Part shown: positions 1-6,236 of the stretch, piece after piece | Numbering within the stretch: the first letter of the stretch is position 1 | How the letters are laid out: each line of letters begins with the position of its first letter | NCBI GenBank assembly: GCA_902783295.1 | Contig: CACZQT010000023.1 | Location: 1 to 13,854, forward strand | DNA length: 13,854 nt | Direction of reading: 5' to 3' | DNA from: an uncultured Lachnospiraceae bacterium | GTDB taxonomy: Bacteria > Bacillota > Clostridia > Lachnospirales > Lachnospiraceae | The notes under the pieces: model-generated | What the model saw: only the letters and a program-made list of their open reading frames with translations | The model's database searches: none | Told to the model about the DNA's origin: nothing | Translations under genes and position numbers: made by a program

Positions 1-31
1 CAGAGGTCCTCTGTTTCAGAACTGCCGGGAA

Positions 32-63
32 ACAGAAAAAGAGACAGCTGCGAACTGTCTCTT
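32..63 (-). terminator. Rho-independent terminator of the SH3/3D wall-protein gene
   Basis: Read on the minus strand, a 9-bp stem (AAGAGACAG / CTGTCTCTT, plus-strand arms 55-63 and 39-47) encloses a 7-nt loop and runs straight into TTTTT. It lies about 78 nt downstream of the stop codon at 142. On the plus strand the T tract after the hairpin is poor, so it should act mainly on leftward transcription. A second inverted repeat (TCTGTTTC 10-17 / GAAACAGA 29-36, 11-nt loop) overlaps the T-tract end and may add structure. I see no gene in 1-141. Confidence 0.85.
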
Positions 64-141
64 CACTGCGCAGCCATCTCTTCTGTCGTTTATAATCTGA
101 TGTATCCTGACTCCGTTCTAAAACCACGGATGGTTTGCGGT

Positions 142-1251
142 TTACCAGCTGACAGCGATATCAATCTGGGTCGGGTCGTCATAGACGAATCCTCCGGTAT
201 CGCACACAATTCCCATACCCAATGAGGTCGGCACCAGAGAACCGCGGGGCCGGATGGACAGGTTCGCAGCAATCATGATATAATCGCCAAGCATCTTGCA
301 TCCGTCATCACGGACCCAGTATTCATCCGTATTCCCCATGTCACGCATAATCGAGACTACGCCGCTCATATTCAGATTGTAATAGGTTTCTTTGCCGGAA
401 GGGCCGTCATTCACGCCCATCCTCTTTGTCAGCACCGGGCCGTCCCATTTATAGTCAGCCGGATTTTCAGAAGTTTCCTCTGCCTTTTTGGCTTCTTCCT
501 GCTTTGTCAGCTGCTCTTCGTTTTTGGCAGCCTCTGTTTCGCTGTCCCCGTTGGCATCCGGATCACCGGAAGTCCGGGCAGCTTCCAGATAAGCTTCCAT
601 CTTCTTTTCCTGTTTACGAGTCACTCCTGTAAAGAGACCGGCTTCCATTTTCACATGCTGCCTGGATACATAGCCCGAGGATACATTGGTAAGCCGTATC
701 CTCACCCAGCTCCCGCTGTCACCCATCACGATCAGCTGCGTGTCTCTGGGTACGACCGCCAGAATGTGGGATGATGTTGATGCACCGGCACGTATATTCA
801 GTTTGGAAGCCGTCACTGTCGCTACTCTGGGTACAAGAGCTGCGACGAATTTCTTTGCCGCCTTTCCGGTTGTCAGGCAGCTGTTTTTTACCCAGCCTTT
901 CAGGGAACCTGAGGAAATATAACTGAAATTACTGCTCTTTTTGATAACAAAGGCAGCGGATCCCCGGTAAAGCCGGCCTTTCAGCTTTCCTTTTTCGTTG
1001 ACCTTGGAGTATACATTCGTATAGTTAAGTACTTTGGCAACCGCGATTTTCGAGGAAGCCGTACTCTTTACGCCATCTTTTTTCGCCTGGCTTTTGGTTT
1101 TAGCGGCAATGGAAGAAGCAAATTTGACACTGGCGGAAGCCGCCTGAACTGTCTCCGGGCTTAAGACAAGACCGGCGGAAAAGATCAGCTGCAGCGTGAG
1201 CAATACGGCTCCGGCCAGGCTCAAAGCTCGCTTATTTCCTTTCTGTTTCAT
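142..1251 (-). CDS. Secreted protein with two SH3-like repeats and a C-terminal 3D domain (putative cell-wall protein)
   Basis: The start is ATG at 1251, giving 369 aa. It has GGAGGT 4 nt upstream and is followed at once by a signal peptide: basic MKQKGNKR, a hydrophobic core to about residue 30, and a likely cleavage after VQA (about residue 37). An in-frame upstream ATG at 1299 lies inside the promoter and is rejected. Residues about 71-128 and 143-203 look like SH3-type wall-binding modules (the second has KLNIRAGAS and GYVSRQHV). Residues about 211-268 form a Glu/Lys-rich linker. Residues about 288-369 end in DTGGF...DD...QIDIAVSW, which fits the 3D domain of the YocH/RpfB-like double-psi barrel group; D351, D359 and D364 are candidates for the three Asp. 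The exact enzymatic activity (lytic transglycosylase-like or none) is inference. It has its own promoter and terminator, so it is monocistronic and separate from the upstream operon. Confidence 0.85.
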   Translation of the reverse strand: MKQKGNKRALSLAGAVLLTLQLIFSAGLVLSPETVQAASASVKFASSIAAKTKSQAKKDGVKSTASSKIAVAKVLNYTNVYSKVNEKGKLKGRLYRGSAAFVIKKSSNFSYISSGSLKGWVKNSCLTTGKAAKKFVAALVPRVATVTASKLNIRAGASTSSHILAVVPRDTQLIVMGDSGSWVRIRLTNVSSGYVSRQHVKMEAGLFTGVTRKQEKKMEAYLEAARTSGDPDANGDSETEAAKNEEQLTKQEEAKKAEETSENPADYKWDGPVLTKRMGVNDGPSGKETYYNLNMSGVVSIMRDMGNTDEYWVRDDGCKMLGDYIMIAANLSIRPRGSLVPTSLGMGIVCDTGGFVYDDPTQIDIAVSW

Positions 1252-1255
1252 AGGC

Positions 1256-1261
1256 ACCTCC
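1256..1261 (-). promoter_or_regulatory. Ribosome binding site that fixes the SH3/3D protein start
   Basis: GGAGGT on the minus strand sits 4 nt before ATG at 1251. It supports this start over the in-frame ATG at 1299, which lies within the -35/-10 spacer and so could not be in the mRNA. Confidence 0.8.
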
Positions 1262-1267
1262 ATAATA

Positions 1268-1289
1268 GTTACGTAAATGTTACGCAAAT
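1268..1289 (-). repeat. Tandem 11-bp direct repeat abutting the -10 box (candidate operator)
   Basis: On the plus strand GTTACGTAAAT (1268-1278) is followed directly by GTTACGCAAAT (1279-1289), with one mismatch in 11. The pair begins at the base next to the -10 box and covers the predicted start of transcription. An 11-bp period is about one helical turn, so two protein subunits could bind the same face. The core of the first copy, TTACGTAA, is itself palindromic. The regulator is unknown. Confidence 0.5.
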
Positions 1290-1318
1290 AATATAGCATG
1301 CTTAACAGAATATGTCAA
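1283..1318 (-). promoter_or_regulatory. Near-consensus sigma-A promoter with extended -10 for the SH3/3D gene
   Basis: On the minus strand there is TTGACA (1318-1313, perfect -35), a 17-nt spacer ending in TGC (extended -10), and TATATT (1295-1290, 5 of 6). Transcription should start near 1283, leaving a leader of about 32 nt before the ATG. This is the strongest promoter in the window. It sits downstream of the terminator at 1393-1441, so the gene is transcribed independently of the methyltransferase operon. Confidence 0.9.
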
Positions 1319-1362
1319 CCATTCCCCACTTAAATTGTTTTTTCCGGGACTAAACACCTCTT

Positions 1363-1381
1363 TTTCCCCATTTTGGGGAAA
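1363..1381. repeat. Perfect 19-bp palindrome upstream of the SH3/3D promoter
   Basis: TTTCCCCA (1363-1370) and TGGGGAAA (1374-1381) are exact inverted arms around TTT. The centre is about 89 bp upstream of the predicted transcription start. Neither strand has a T tract after it that would make it a terminator in its own right, so a protein-binding dyad is more likely. No known regulator is assigned. Confidence 0.5.
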
Positions 1382-1392
1382 TACATTTAGAA

Positions 1393-1441
1393 AAAGTGAA
1401 AAAAGAAAAGGTTTCTTTGTAAAACCAAGAAACCTTTTCTT
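1393..1441 (-). terminator. Strong terminator closing the fmt-to-methyltransferase operon
   Basis: A perfect 15-bp inverted repeat (plus arms AAGAAAAGGTTTCTT 1403-1417 and AAGAAACCTTTTCTT 1427-1441) with a 9-nt loop. On the minus strand the stem runs into TTTTTT then CACTTTTT. It is 46 nt past the methyltransferase stop at 1488. The hairpin on the plus strand is followed by AATATAATT and has only weak terminator character. Confidence 0.93.
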
Positions 1442-1487
1442 AATATAATTGTTATCTTTTGGGTGTGGCGTCATACAAAATTAATCT

Positions 1488-2252
1488 TTATCGGGCGGCT
1501 TCATACATCAGAAGGGCTGCTGCCACTGCTGCATTCAGAGATTCAACCTTGCCCTGCATGGGAATCCGTACACAGACATCCGCCAGAGAAACAGCCTCTT
1601 CAGAAAGTCCCTGTCCCTCATTCCCGATCAGGAAAGCTGTCGGCTGGCTTTTATAATCCGCTTCATCGTAAGGGACACTTCCCTTCAGATACGCTGCGAA
1701 AAGCCGGTAACCGGCGGCTTTCACCGTCTCCAAGGCGGAAGGGAAATCCTCTGCCACCACGCAGGGAACCCGGAACAGCGCTCCCATGGTGGACCGCACC
1801 GTCTTGGGGTTATAAAGATCCACGGTGCCGCGGTTCATGAGTATGCCTCCGATACCGGCCGCCTCCCCCGTCCGCAGAATTGTTCCGAGATTCCCGGGGT
1901 CCTGAATAGATTCAAGAATCATCAGTATCTTCCCGCCCGCCAGCAGCTCTTCTATGGAATGCTCCTGCCGGCGAATCACCGCCAGTACCCCCTGAGGGGT
2001 TACCGTATCAGACAGACTGCGAAACAGAGAATCTGAAAGGATCTCCGGAACGAGGCCTTCCGGCAGTCCATCCAGCCCGTGCTCTTCCTGGTAGGAAGCG
2101 GAACAGTAGACCGCCTTCACCAGGTCCGGCGGAGCTTCCATCACCATCCGGGGACCTTCCGCCAGAAAAACGCCTTCTTCCCGGCGCTTCTTCGAACTGG
2201 AAGCGAGAGTCCGCAGCGCTTTTACCTGCGGATTCGCCGCACTGGTAATCAT
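1488..2252 (-). CDS. SpoU/TrmH-family RNA 2'-O-ribose methyltransferase
   Basis: 254 aa. It should use S-adenosylmethionine to methylate a ribose 2'-OH in rRNA or tRNA; the target cannot be told from sequence. The N-terminal part (about 1-95, with SSKKRREEGVFLAEGPR) matches the substrate-binding domain of RlmB/YsgA-like proteins. The SPOUT knot carries all three motifs: motif 1 NLGTILRTGEAAG (121-133), motif 2 LIGNEGQGLS (208-217) and motif 3 IPMQGKVESLNAAVA (230-244). The ATG directly abuts the apt TAA, and GAGGG inside the apt C-terminal codons lies 7 nt upstream, so translation is probably coupled. It is the last gene of the operon and is followed by a strong terminator. The neighbour commonly seen after recJ-apt in clostridia is relA; that place is taken here by this gene. 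Confidence 0.93.
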   Translation of the reverse strand: MITSAANPQVKALRTLASSSKKRREEGVFLAEGPRMVMEAPPDLVKAVYCSASYQEEHGLDGLPEGLVPEILSDSLFRSLSDTVTPQGVLAVIRRQEHSIEELLAGGKILMILESIQDPGNLGTILRTGEAAGIGGILMNRGTVDLYNPKTVRSTMGALFRVPCVVAEDFPSALETVKAAGYRLFAAYLKGSVPYDEADYKSQPTAFLIGNEGQGLSEEAVSLADVCVRIPMQGKVESLNAAVAAALLMYEAAR

Positions 2253-2777
2253 TTATTTACCCTCATAGGTGATCGCGCACTCCAGATCATATCCCTTCAG
2301 ATGATCACGCCCGTGGAGTCCCGCCAGTTCCATGACGCAGCAGATCTTAACTACCTCGCCGCCCAGCTTTTCCACCAGCTTTACAATAGCTTCGGTGGTT
2401 CCGCCGGTAGCTACCAGATCGTCAATAACTACAACCTTCTGTCCCGGCTTGATATCATCCTTATGGATTTCAATCGTTGCTGTGCCGTATTCCAGAGCGT
2501 ATTCCATGGAAACGGTCTCCCGGGGCAGCTTTCCCTTCTTGCGGATCGGGATAAACGGCTTTTTCAGTTTGTAAGCTACCGGAACACCAAAAATAAAGCC
2601 GCGGGCTTCGGGGCCGGCTACCAGGTCGAAATCCACGCCGTCCAGCATGGCCGCCAGCGAATCAATGGCCAGCTGCAGGCCATCGGCTTCCCTCAGGATA
2701 CCGGTAACGTCCCGGAAGATAATTCCTTCCTGCGGGAAATCCGGAATGCTGATGACATAATCTTCTAACTTTTTCAT
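2253..2777 (-). CDS. apt: Adenine phosphoribosyltransferase
   Basis: 174 aa, the usual length for the family. It is a cytosolic purine salvage enzyme that converts adenine and PRPP to AMP and pyrophosphate. The type I phosphoribosyltransferase PRPP loop is plain: VVVIDDLVATGGT (115-127). FDLVAGPEARGF (50-61) and the flexible-loop region RKKGKLPRETVSMEYALEYG (79-98) are typical of bacterial Apt. The start is ATG at 2777, because AAGGAGG lies 5 nt upstream. An in-frame ATG at 2813 overlaps the recJ stop, lacks such a site and would add 12 atypical residues. It follows recJ after a 32-nt gap, a pairing common in clostridia. Confidence 0.97.
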   Translation of the reverse strand: MKKLEDYVISIPDFPQEGIIFRDVTGILREADGLQLAIDSLAAMLDGVDFDLVAGPEARGFIFGVPVAYKLKKPFIPIRKKGKLPRETVSMEYALEYGTATIEIHKDDIKPGQKVVVIDDLVATGGTTEAIVKLVEKLGGEVVKICCVMELAGLHGRDHLKGYDLECAITYEGK

Positions 2778-2782
2778 ACCTA

Positions 2783-2789
2783 CCTCCTT
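2783..2789 (-). promoter_or_regulatory. Ribosome binding site that fixes the apt start
   Basis: AAGGAGG on the minus strand, 5 nt before ATG at 2777. It is a full match to the anti-Shine-Dalgarno sequence and decides against the longer frame from 2813. Confidence 0.9.
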
Positions 2790-2809
2790 ACGCTTTTGCG
2801 CAGATTCCG

Positions 2810-4591
2810 TCACGCCGAAGGCGCGGGTTTCATATGTTCTACTATAATCTGCAGATTTTCCTGTCCCATATATTCATTGATTTCCGGATAATAAACCAGT
2901 GCAAGACGGATATCCCCGCCCTGTCTCCGGAACAGCGCTTCCAACGCCGCGGCGCCGAAAGCATCCGAAATAAATCTTCCGAAATCATCCGCCTGGCCGA
3001 ACCACAGGGCGTCCATCCGGATCCCTGCTTCATTCTCCACCAGCATCTTCACAAGACTGCGGTTTTTTCCGAGTACCGCTGCCTGCAGCACGCGGAAGTT
3101 CTTTTCTGCAAACAGCGGACGGGGATTTCCTTTTCCGAAGGGCTCCAAAACGGAAAATTCCTTTACCAGGTCCTTTGTGATATATTGCAGCGGCATGGGG
3201 ACGTCAATTCTGACAACAGGAACAAAGTCCTCTTCCTTCAGGCCGGAATGATCATTAAGCCGTCTTGCCAGTTCCGGAATATTTTCTTCCGGAAGCGACA
3301 GTCCTGCCGCCATCGGATGGCCCCCGAACCTGGTCATCAGATCCCGGCAGGCAGACAGTCCCTCAAACATATTCCAGTTTTCGATCGAGCGGCCGGAGCC
3401 TTTAAACCCATCGGCAGAACGGGTCAGAACCACGGCCGGATGATGCGTCTGCTCCCGGACTCTCCCGGCTACGATACCGGCTACACTTTCATGGCAGCCG
3501 GGCAGAGGGATCACCAGAACCGGGGGCAGAGGGGTATTTGATTCTACCCACTCCATGGCCTGGGCAAGGCCCTGCCTGGTCAGCTCTTTTCTGGCTTCGT
3601 TCCGCTCCTTCAGCAGGAGTGCGGTCCGTTCTGCCTTTTCCGGCGTGCTCTGCAGCAGGGCAAAAGCTTCTTCTACGGTATCCAGACGTCCGGCAGAATT
3701 AAAGCAGGGTCCCAGAATAAAGCCGACATGATAGGCAGTTATCGTTTTTCCCGCCAGTCCGCAGACTTCCAGAAGAGCCTTCAGGCCGGGATTTTGTGTA
3801 TGGGAGAGCCGCCGCAGCCCTTCTTTTACCAGAATGCGGTTCTCATCCCGCAGATCCATAACGTCTGCTACGGTGGCGAACCCGGCATATTCCAGAAAGG
3901 CCAGGCTTTTTTCCCGGGGGAATCCGCAGAGTTCATACAGCAGCTGTACCACTTTATAAACCACTCCGGCTCCGCAGAGGCCTTTAAAAGGATATCTGCA
4001 GCCCGGCTGGTGAGGATTCACAATGACATCTGCAGGCGGCAGCAGCAGTTCTCTCCCATCCGCTGTTTCCAGGTACTGGCATTCGTGATGGTCAGTCACG
4101 ATCACTTCCAGTCCCAGCTCTTTCGCCCGCGTAATGGCTGCAACAGCCGCAATACCGTTATCACAGGTGATAATGGTGCCAACGCCTTCCTGTGCAGCCC
4201 GTTCCACCATCCCCACATTGATCCCGTATCCCTCTTTCTGGCGGTCCGGTGCCAGAACTCTGGCCTGCCCTCCGGCTTCCCGGATGGCTTCCCAGAGAAT
4301 CTGCCCGGAGAAAATCCCATCCACGTCGAAATCAGAAGCAATCAGGATCTTTTCCTTCCGGAGAATCGCCGCCCGCAGCCTTCCGGCAGCTTCTTCAGCC
4401 CCTTTCATCAGATGCGGATCATATTCCGATCTCCAGTCCGACATAAGGAACGTACGGATCTTTTCCGGTGTATCCGCACCGCGGTTTACCATCAGCCGGA
4501 TCGTTACGGGGTCCAGTCCGAATTCTCCGGCCAGCGCCCGGAAATCCGCTTTCTTAGCTGCCAGGACCCATTTTTCACGTTTATTCTCCAT
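2810..4591 (-). CDS. recJ: Single-stranded-DNA-specific exonuclease RecJ
   Basis: 593 aa, close to the E. coli RecJ size and shorter than the B. subtilis form with its extra C-terminal region. It is a 5'-to-3' ssDNA exonuclease acting in recombination and mismatch/base-excision repair. DHH-family metal motifs appear in order: DFDVDG (87-92), CDNG (143-146) and TDHHE (166-170), then GRLDT (301-305). The DHHA1 domain carries GGHPMAAG (423-430), and the OB-fold part carries EPFGKGNPRPLF (483-494). ATG at 4591 has AGGGAAG just upstream and lies 29 nt after rpe. In related clostridia recJ is usually found near secDF and relA, so its place directly behind rpe is notable. Confidence 0.96.
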   Translation of the reverse strand: MENKREKWVLAAKKADFRALAGEFGLDPVTIRLMVNRGADTPEKIRTFLMSDWRSEYDPHLMKGAEEAAGRLRAAILRKEKILIASDFDVDGIFSGQILWEAIREAGGQARVLAPDRQKEGYGINVGMVERAAQEGVGTIITCDNGIAAVAAITRAKELGLEVIVTDHHECQYLETADGRELLLPPADVIVNPHQPGCRYPFKGLCGAGVVYKVVQLLYELCGFPREKSLAFLEYAGFATVADVMDLRDENRILVKEGLRRLSHTQNPGLKALLEVCGLAGKTITAYHVGFILGPCFNSAGRLDTVEEAFALLQSTPEKAERTALLLKERNEARKELTRQGLAQAMEWVESNTPLPPVLVIPLPGCHESVAGIVAGRVREQTHHPAVVLTRSADGFKGSGRSIENWNMFEGLSACRDLMTRFGGHPMAAGLSLPEENIPELARRLNDHSGLKEEDFVPVVRIDVPMPLQYITKDLVKEFSVLEPFGKGNPRPLFAEKNFRVLQAAVLGKNRSLVKMLVENEAGIRMDALWFGQADDFGRFISDAFGAAALEALFRRQGGDIRLALVYYPEINEYMGQENLQIIVEHMKPAPSA

Positions 4592-4620
4592 AGACTTCCC
4601 TGCAATTTCAGCAAAAGCAG

Positions 4621-5283
4621 TCAGACCTTCCCCATGATCTCCAGGAACGCCTTCGTACTGGATCCCGGAGTCCCGTTGAAAATGGCGGAACCCGCAACAA
4701 TCACATTGGCGCCGGCCTGAAGAATGCTCTCCAGATTCTGAAGCCCCACACCTCCGTCTACCTGGACGTCTGCTTCGCAGCCTGCATTCCGCATTTTCTC
4801 ACGCAATGCCCGGATTTTTTCCAGCATGTATGGCCGGAAAGCCTGGCCTCCGAATCCCGGATTCACCGTCATCAGAAGCACCATATCAGTCTGTGGGATT
4901 GCCCAGTCCAGAACGGAAAGCGGTGTCATGGGGTTTAAAGCCACACCGGCCCGCAGCCCCAGCGCGTGAATCCTGGACAAGGTACGATCCAGGTGCGTAC
5001 ATGCTTCTGCGTGCACAGTAATTCCATCCGCTCCTGCCTCTGCAAAATCATCCAGGAAGCGGTCAGGTTCTTCCACCATCAGGTGAACATCAAAGAAAAG
5101 GCGGGATTTCGTCCGCAGGGAACGGATCAGCGGGGGGCCGATGGACAGGTTCGGTACAAACCGGCCATCCATGACATCCAGGTGCAGGTACTGTGCCCCG
5201 GCTTCTTCCACCGCATGTACCTCTTCCCCCAGCTGTGAAAAATCCGCTGCCAGGATAGAGGGAGATAATATCCGTTTTTCCAC
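4621..5283 (-). CDS. rpe: Ribulose-phosphate 3-epimerase
   Basis: 220 aa TIM-barrel enzyme of the pentose phosphate pathway; it interconverts D-ribulose 5-phosphate and D-xylulose 5-phosphate in the cytosol. The family landmarks are complete: SPSILAADF (7-15), HLDVMDG (34-40, metal ligands H34 and D36), DVHLMV (65-70, H67), NPGFGGQAF (141-149, phosphate-gripping loop) and VDGGV (175-179, D176). The start is GTG at 5283 with AAGGAGG 5 nt upstream. It follows rsgA, as in the familiar rsgA-rpe pair. thiN (thiamine pyrophosphokinase), which often comes next, is absent and recJ is found instead. Confidence 0.97.
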   Translation of the reverse strand: MEKRILSPSILAADFSQLGEEVHAVEEAGAQYLHLDVMDGRFVPNLSIGPPLIRSLRTKSRLFFDVHLMVEEPDRFLDDFAEAGADGITVHAEACTHLDRTLSRIHALGLRAGVALNPMTPLSVLDWAIPQTDMVLLMTVNPGFGGQAFRPYMLEKIRALREKMRNAGCEADVQVDGGVGLQNLESILQAGANVIVAGSAIFNGTPGSSTKAFLEIMGKV

Positions 5284-5288
5284 GCCAG

Positions 5289-5295
5289 CCTCCTT
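5289..5295 (-). promoter_or_regulatory. Ribosome binding site that supports the GTG start of rpe
   Basis: AAGGAGG on the minus strand with 5-nt spacing to GTG at 5283. It shows that the non-ATG codon is the true initiator. Confidence 0.88.
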
Positions 5296-5323
5296 TCTGT
5301 CTGTTTCTGTGACAGAGGGCTAA

Positions 5324-5358
5324 GGAAACTCTGATTTCATCCGTGTTTCCCAAATCAG
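5324..5358 (-). repeat. Two interleaved inverted repeats at the rsgA-rpe junction
   Basis: In minus-strand order the arms run CTGATTT (5358-5352), GGAAAC (5350-5345), AAATCAG (5337-5331), GTTTCC (5329-5324). Arms 1 and 3 form a 7-bp stem and arms 2 and 4 a 6-bp stem. They interleave, so the two hairpins exclude each other unless they form a pseudoknot, which the 1-nt linkers make sterically hard. The first arm includes the rsgA stop codon. There is no T tract, so it is not a standard terminator. It could be an mRNA-processing or translation-control element in the 71-nt spacer. Confidence 0.4.
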
Positions 5359-6233
5359 TATTTCTTTCGCCGGCGGACTTCCTCCACCATCTGGCAATAG
5401 TTTTCATAACGCACCGGAGAAATCAGCCCTCCGGTTACCGCCCTTTTGACCGCGCAGTCGGTTTCTCCGATATGCATGCAGTCCAGGAAGCGGCATTCAT
5501 TCCGGTATAAGTCAAATTCAGGGGTTCCGTCCCGTACTTCTTCCGGTTCTCCTGCAAAAACATCCAGAGACGTAAAACCGGGAGTGTCCATCAAAAAAGT
5601 ATTCTCTTCCAGGAAAAACAGTTCTGAATGTCTTGTTGTCTGCTTTCCCCGCTGAATCTTCCTGCTCAATGCTCCTGTTTCCATGGCTGCCTGAGGGTGA
5701 AGCAGATTCGTCAGTGAAGATTTTCCCACTCCGGAAGGACCGGCCAGCACAGTGGTTTTCCCCCGCAGGACCGAACGCAGTTCTTCTATCCCGCTGTCCT
5801 CTGCCACACTGATCCGCAGCAGCTGACATCCGGCATCCCTGTATACTTTCTCCACAGCTTCCCAGTCCTCTTCCATGACCAGATCCGCCTTGTTCCAGAC
5901 CAGGATCACCGGGATATTCTGCCGGCGCATCATCAATAGAAAGCGGTCCAGAAGATTCATATTCGGAGCCGGGCGGCGCAGCGCAAACAGCAGTATAACC
6001 TGGTCTACATTGGCAACCGCAGGCCGGACCAGTTCACTGTGCCGCGGCAGGATCTCCGTTACATTCCCTTCCCGGTCCACGGGGTCCGTCACTTCAAAGA
6101 AAACCCGGTCTCCTACCAGAGGCTTCTCCTGCCGGTTCCGGAAAATCCCCCTCGCTTTGCAGGCATAAATACTTGAAATGCCGTCATGTACATAGTAAAA
6201 GCCTCCGACGCCGCGGATAATGGTTCCCTCCAT
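5355..6233 (-). CDS. rsgA: Small ribosomal subunit biogenesis GTPase RsgA
   Basis: 292 aa. It is a circularly permuted GTPase that binds the 30S subunit late in assembly. The N-terminal OB fold spans about residues 1-65 (GGFYYVHDG). The G motifs come in permuted order: NKAD (G4, 114-117), GPSGVGKSS (G1, 165-173) and DTPG (G3, 216-219). The C-terminal zinc knuckle is C247, C252, H254 and C260. ATG at 6233 is 3 nt after the prkC stop. The only purine-rich match, GAGG, is about 14 nt upstream and poorly placed, so translation probably depends on ribosomes finishing prkC. The prkC-rsgA pair is widely conserved in Firmicutes, and B. subtilis CpgA (RsgA) is a reported PrkC substrate. Confidence 0.97.
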   Translation of the reverse strand: MEGTIIRGVGGFYYVHDGISSIYACKARGIFRNRQEKPLVGDRVFFEVTDPVDREGNVTEILPRHSELVRPAVANVDQVILLFALRRPAPNMNLLDRFLLMMRRQNIPVILVWNKADLVMEEDWEAVEKVYRDAGCQLLRISVAEDSGIEELRSVLRGKTTVLAGPSGVGKSSLTNLLHPQAAMETGALSRKIQRGKQTTRHSELFFLEENTFLMDTPGFTSLDVFAGEPEEVRDGTPEFDLYRNECRFLDCMHIGETDCAVKRAVTGGLISPVRYENYCQMVEEVRRRKKY

Positions 6234-6236
6234 AGG

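Noticed and set aside
1..13. Palindrome CAGAGG-T-CCTCTG at the left edge
   Set aside because: It is cut off from its context by the window edge, and a single-base centre is too tight for an RNA hairpin. Too little is visible to call it a site.
1280..1474. 64-aa minus-strand frame between the methyltransferase and wall-protein genes
   Set aside because: It runs through the strong terminator and the promoter, and has no ribosome binding site.
2079..2768. 229-aa plus-strand frame opposite apt and the methyltransferase
   Set aside because: Both opposing genes have complete motifs. This frame has no recognisable domain or start signal and spans a gene junction.
3728..4720. 330-aa open frame on the plus strand antisense to recJ
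   Set aside because: It overlaps recJ and the end of rpe in full, has no family resemblance or ribosome binding site, and its residue makeup reflects the complement of a well-supported gene.
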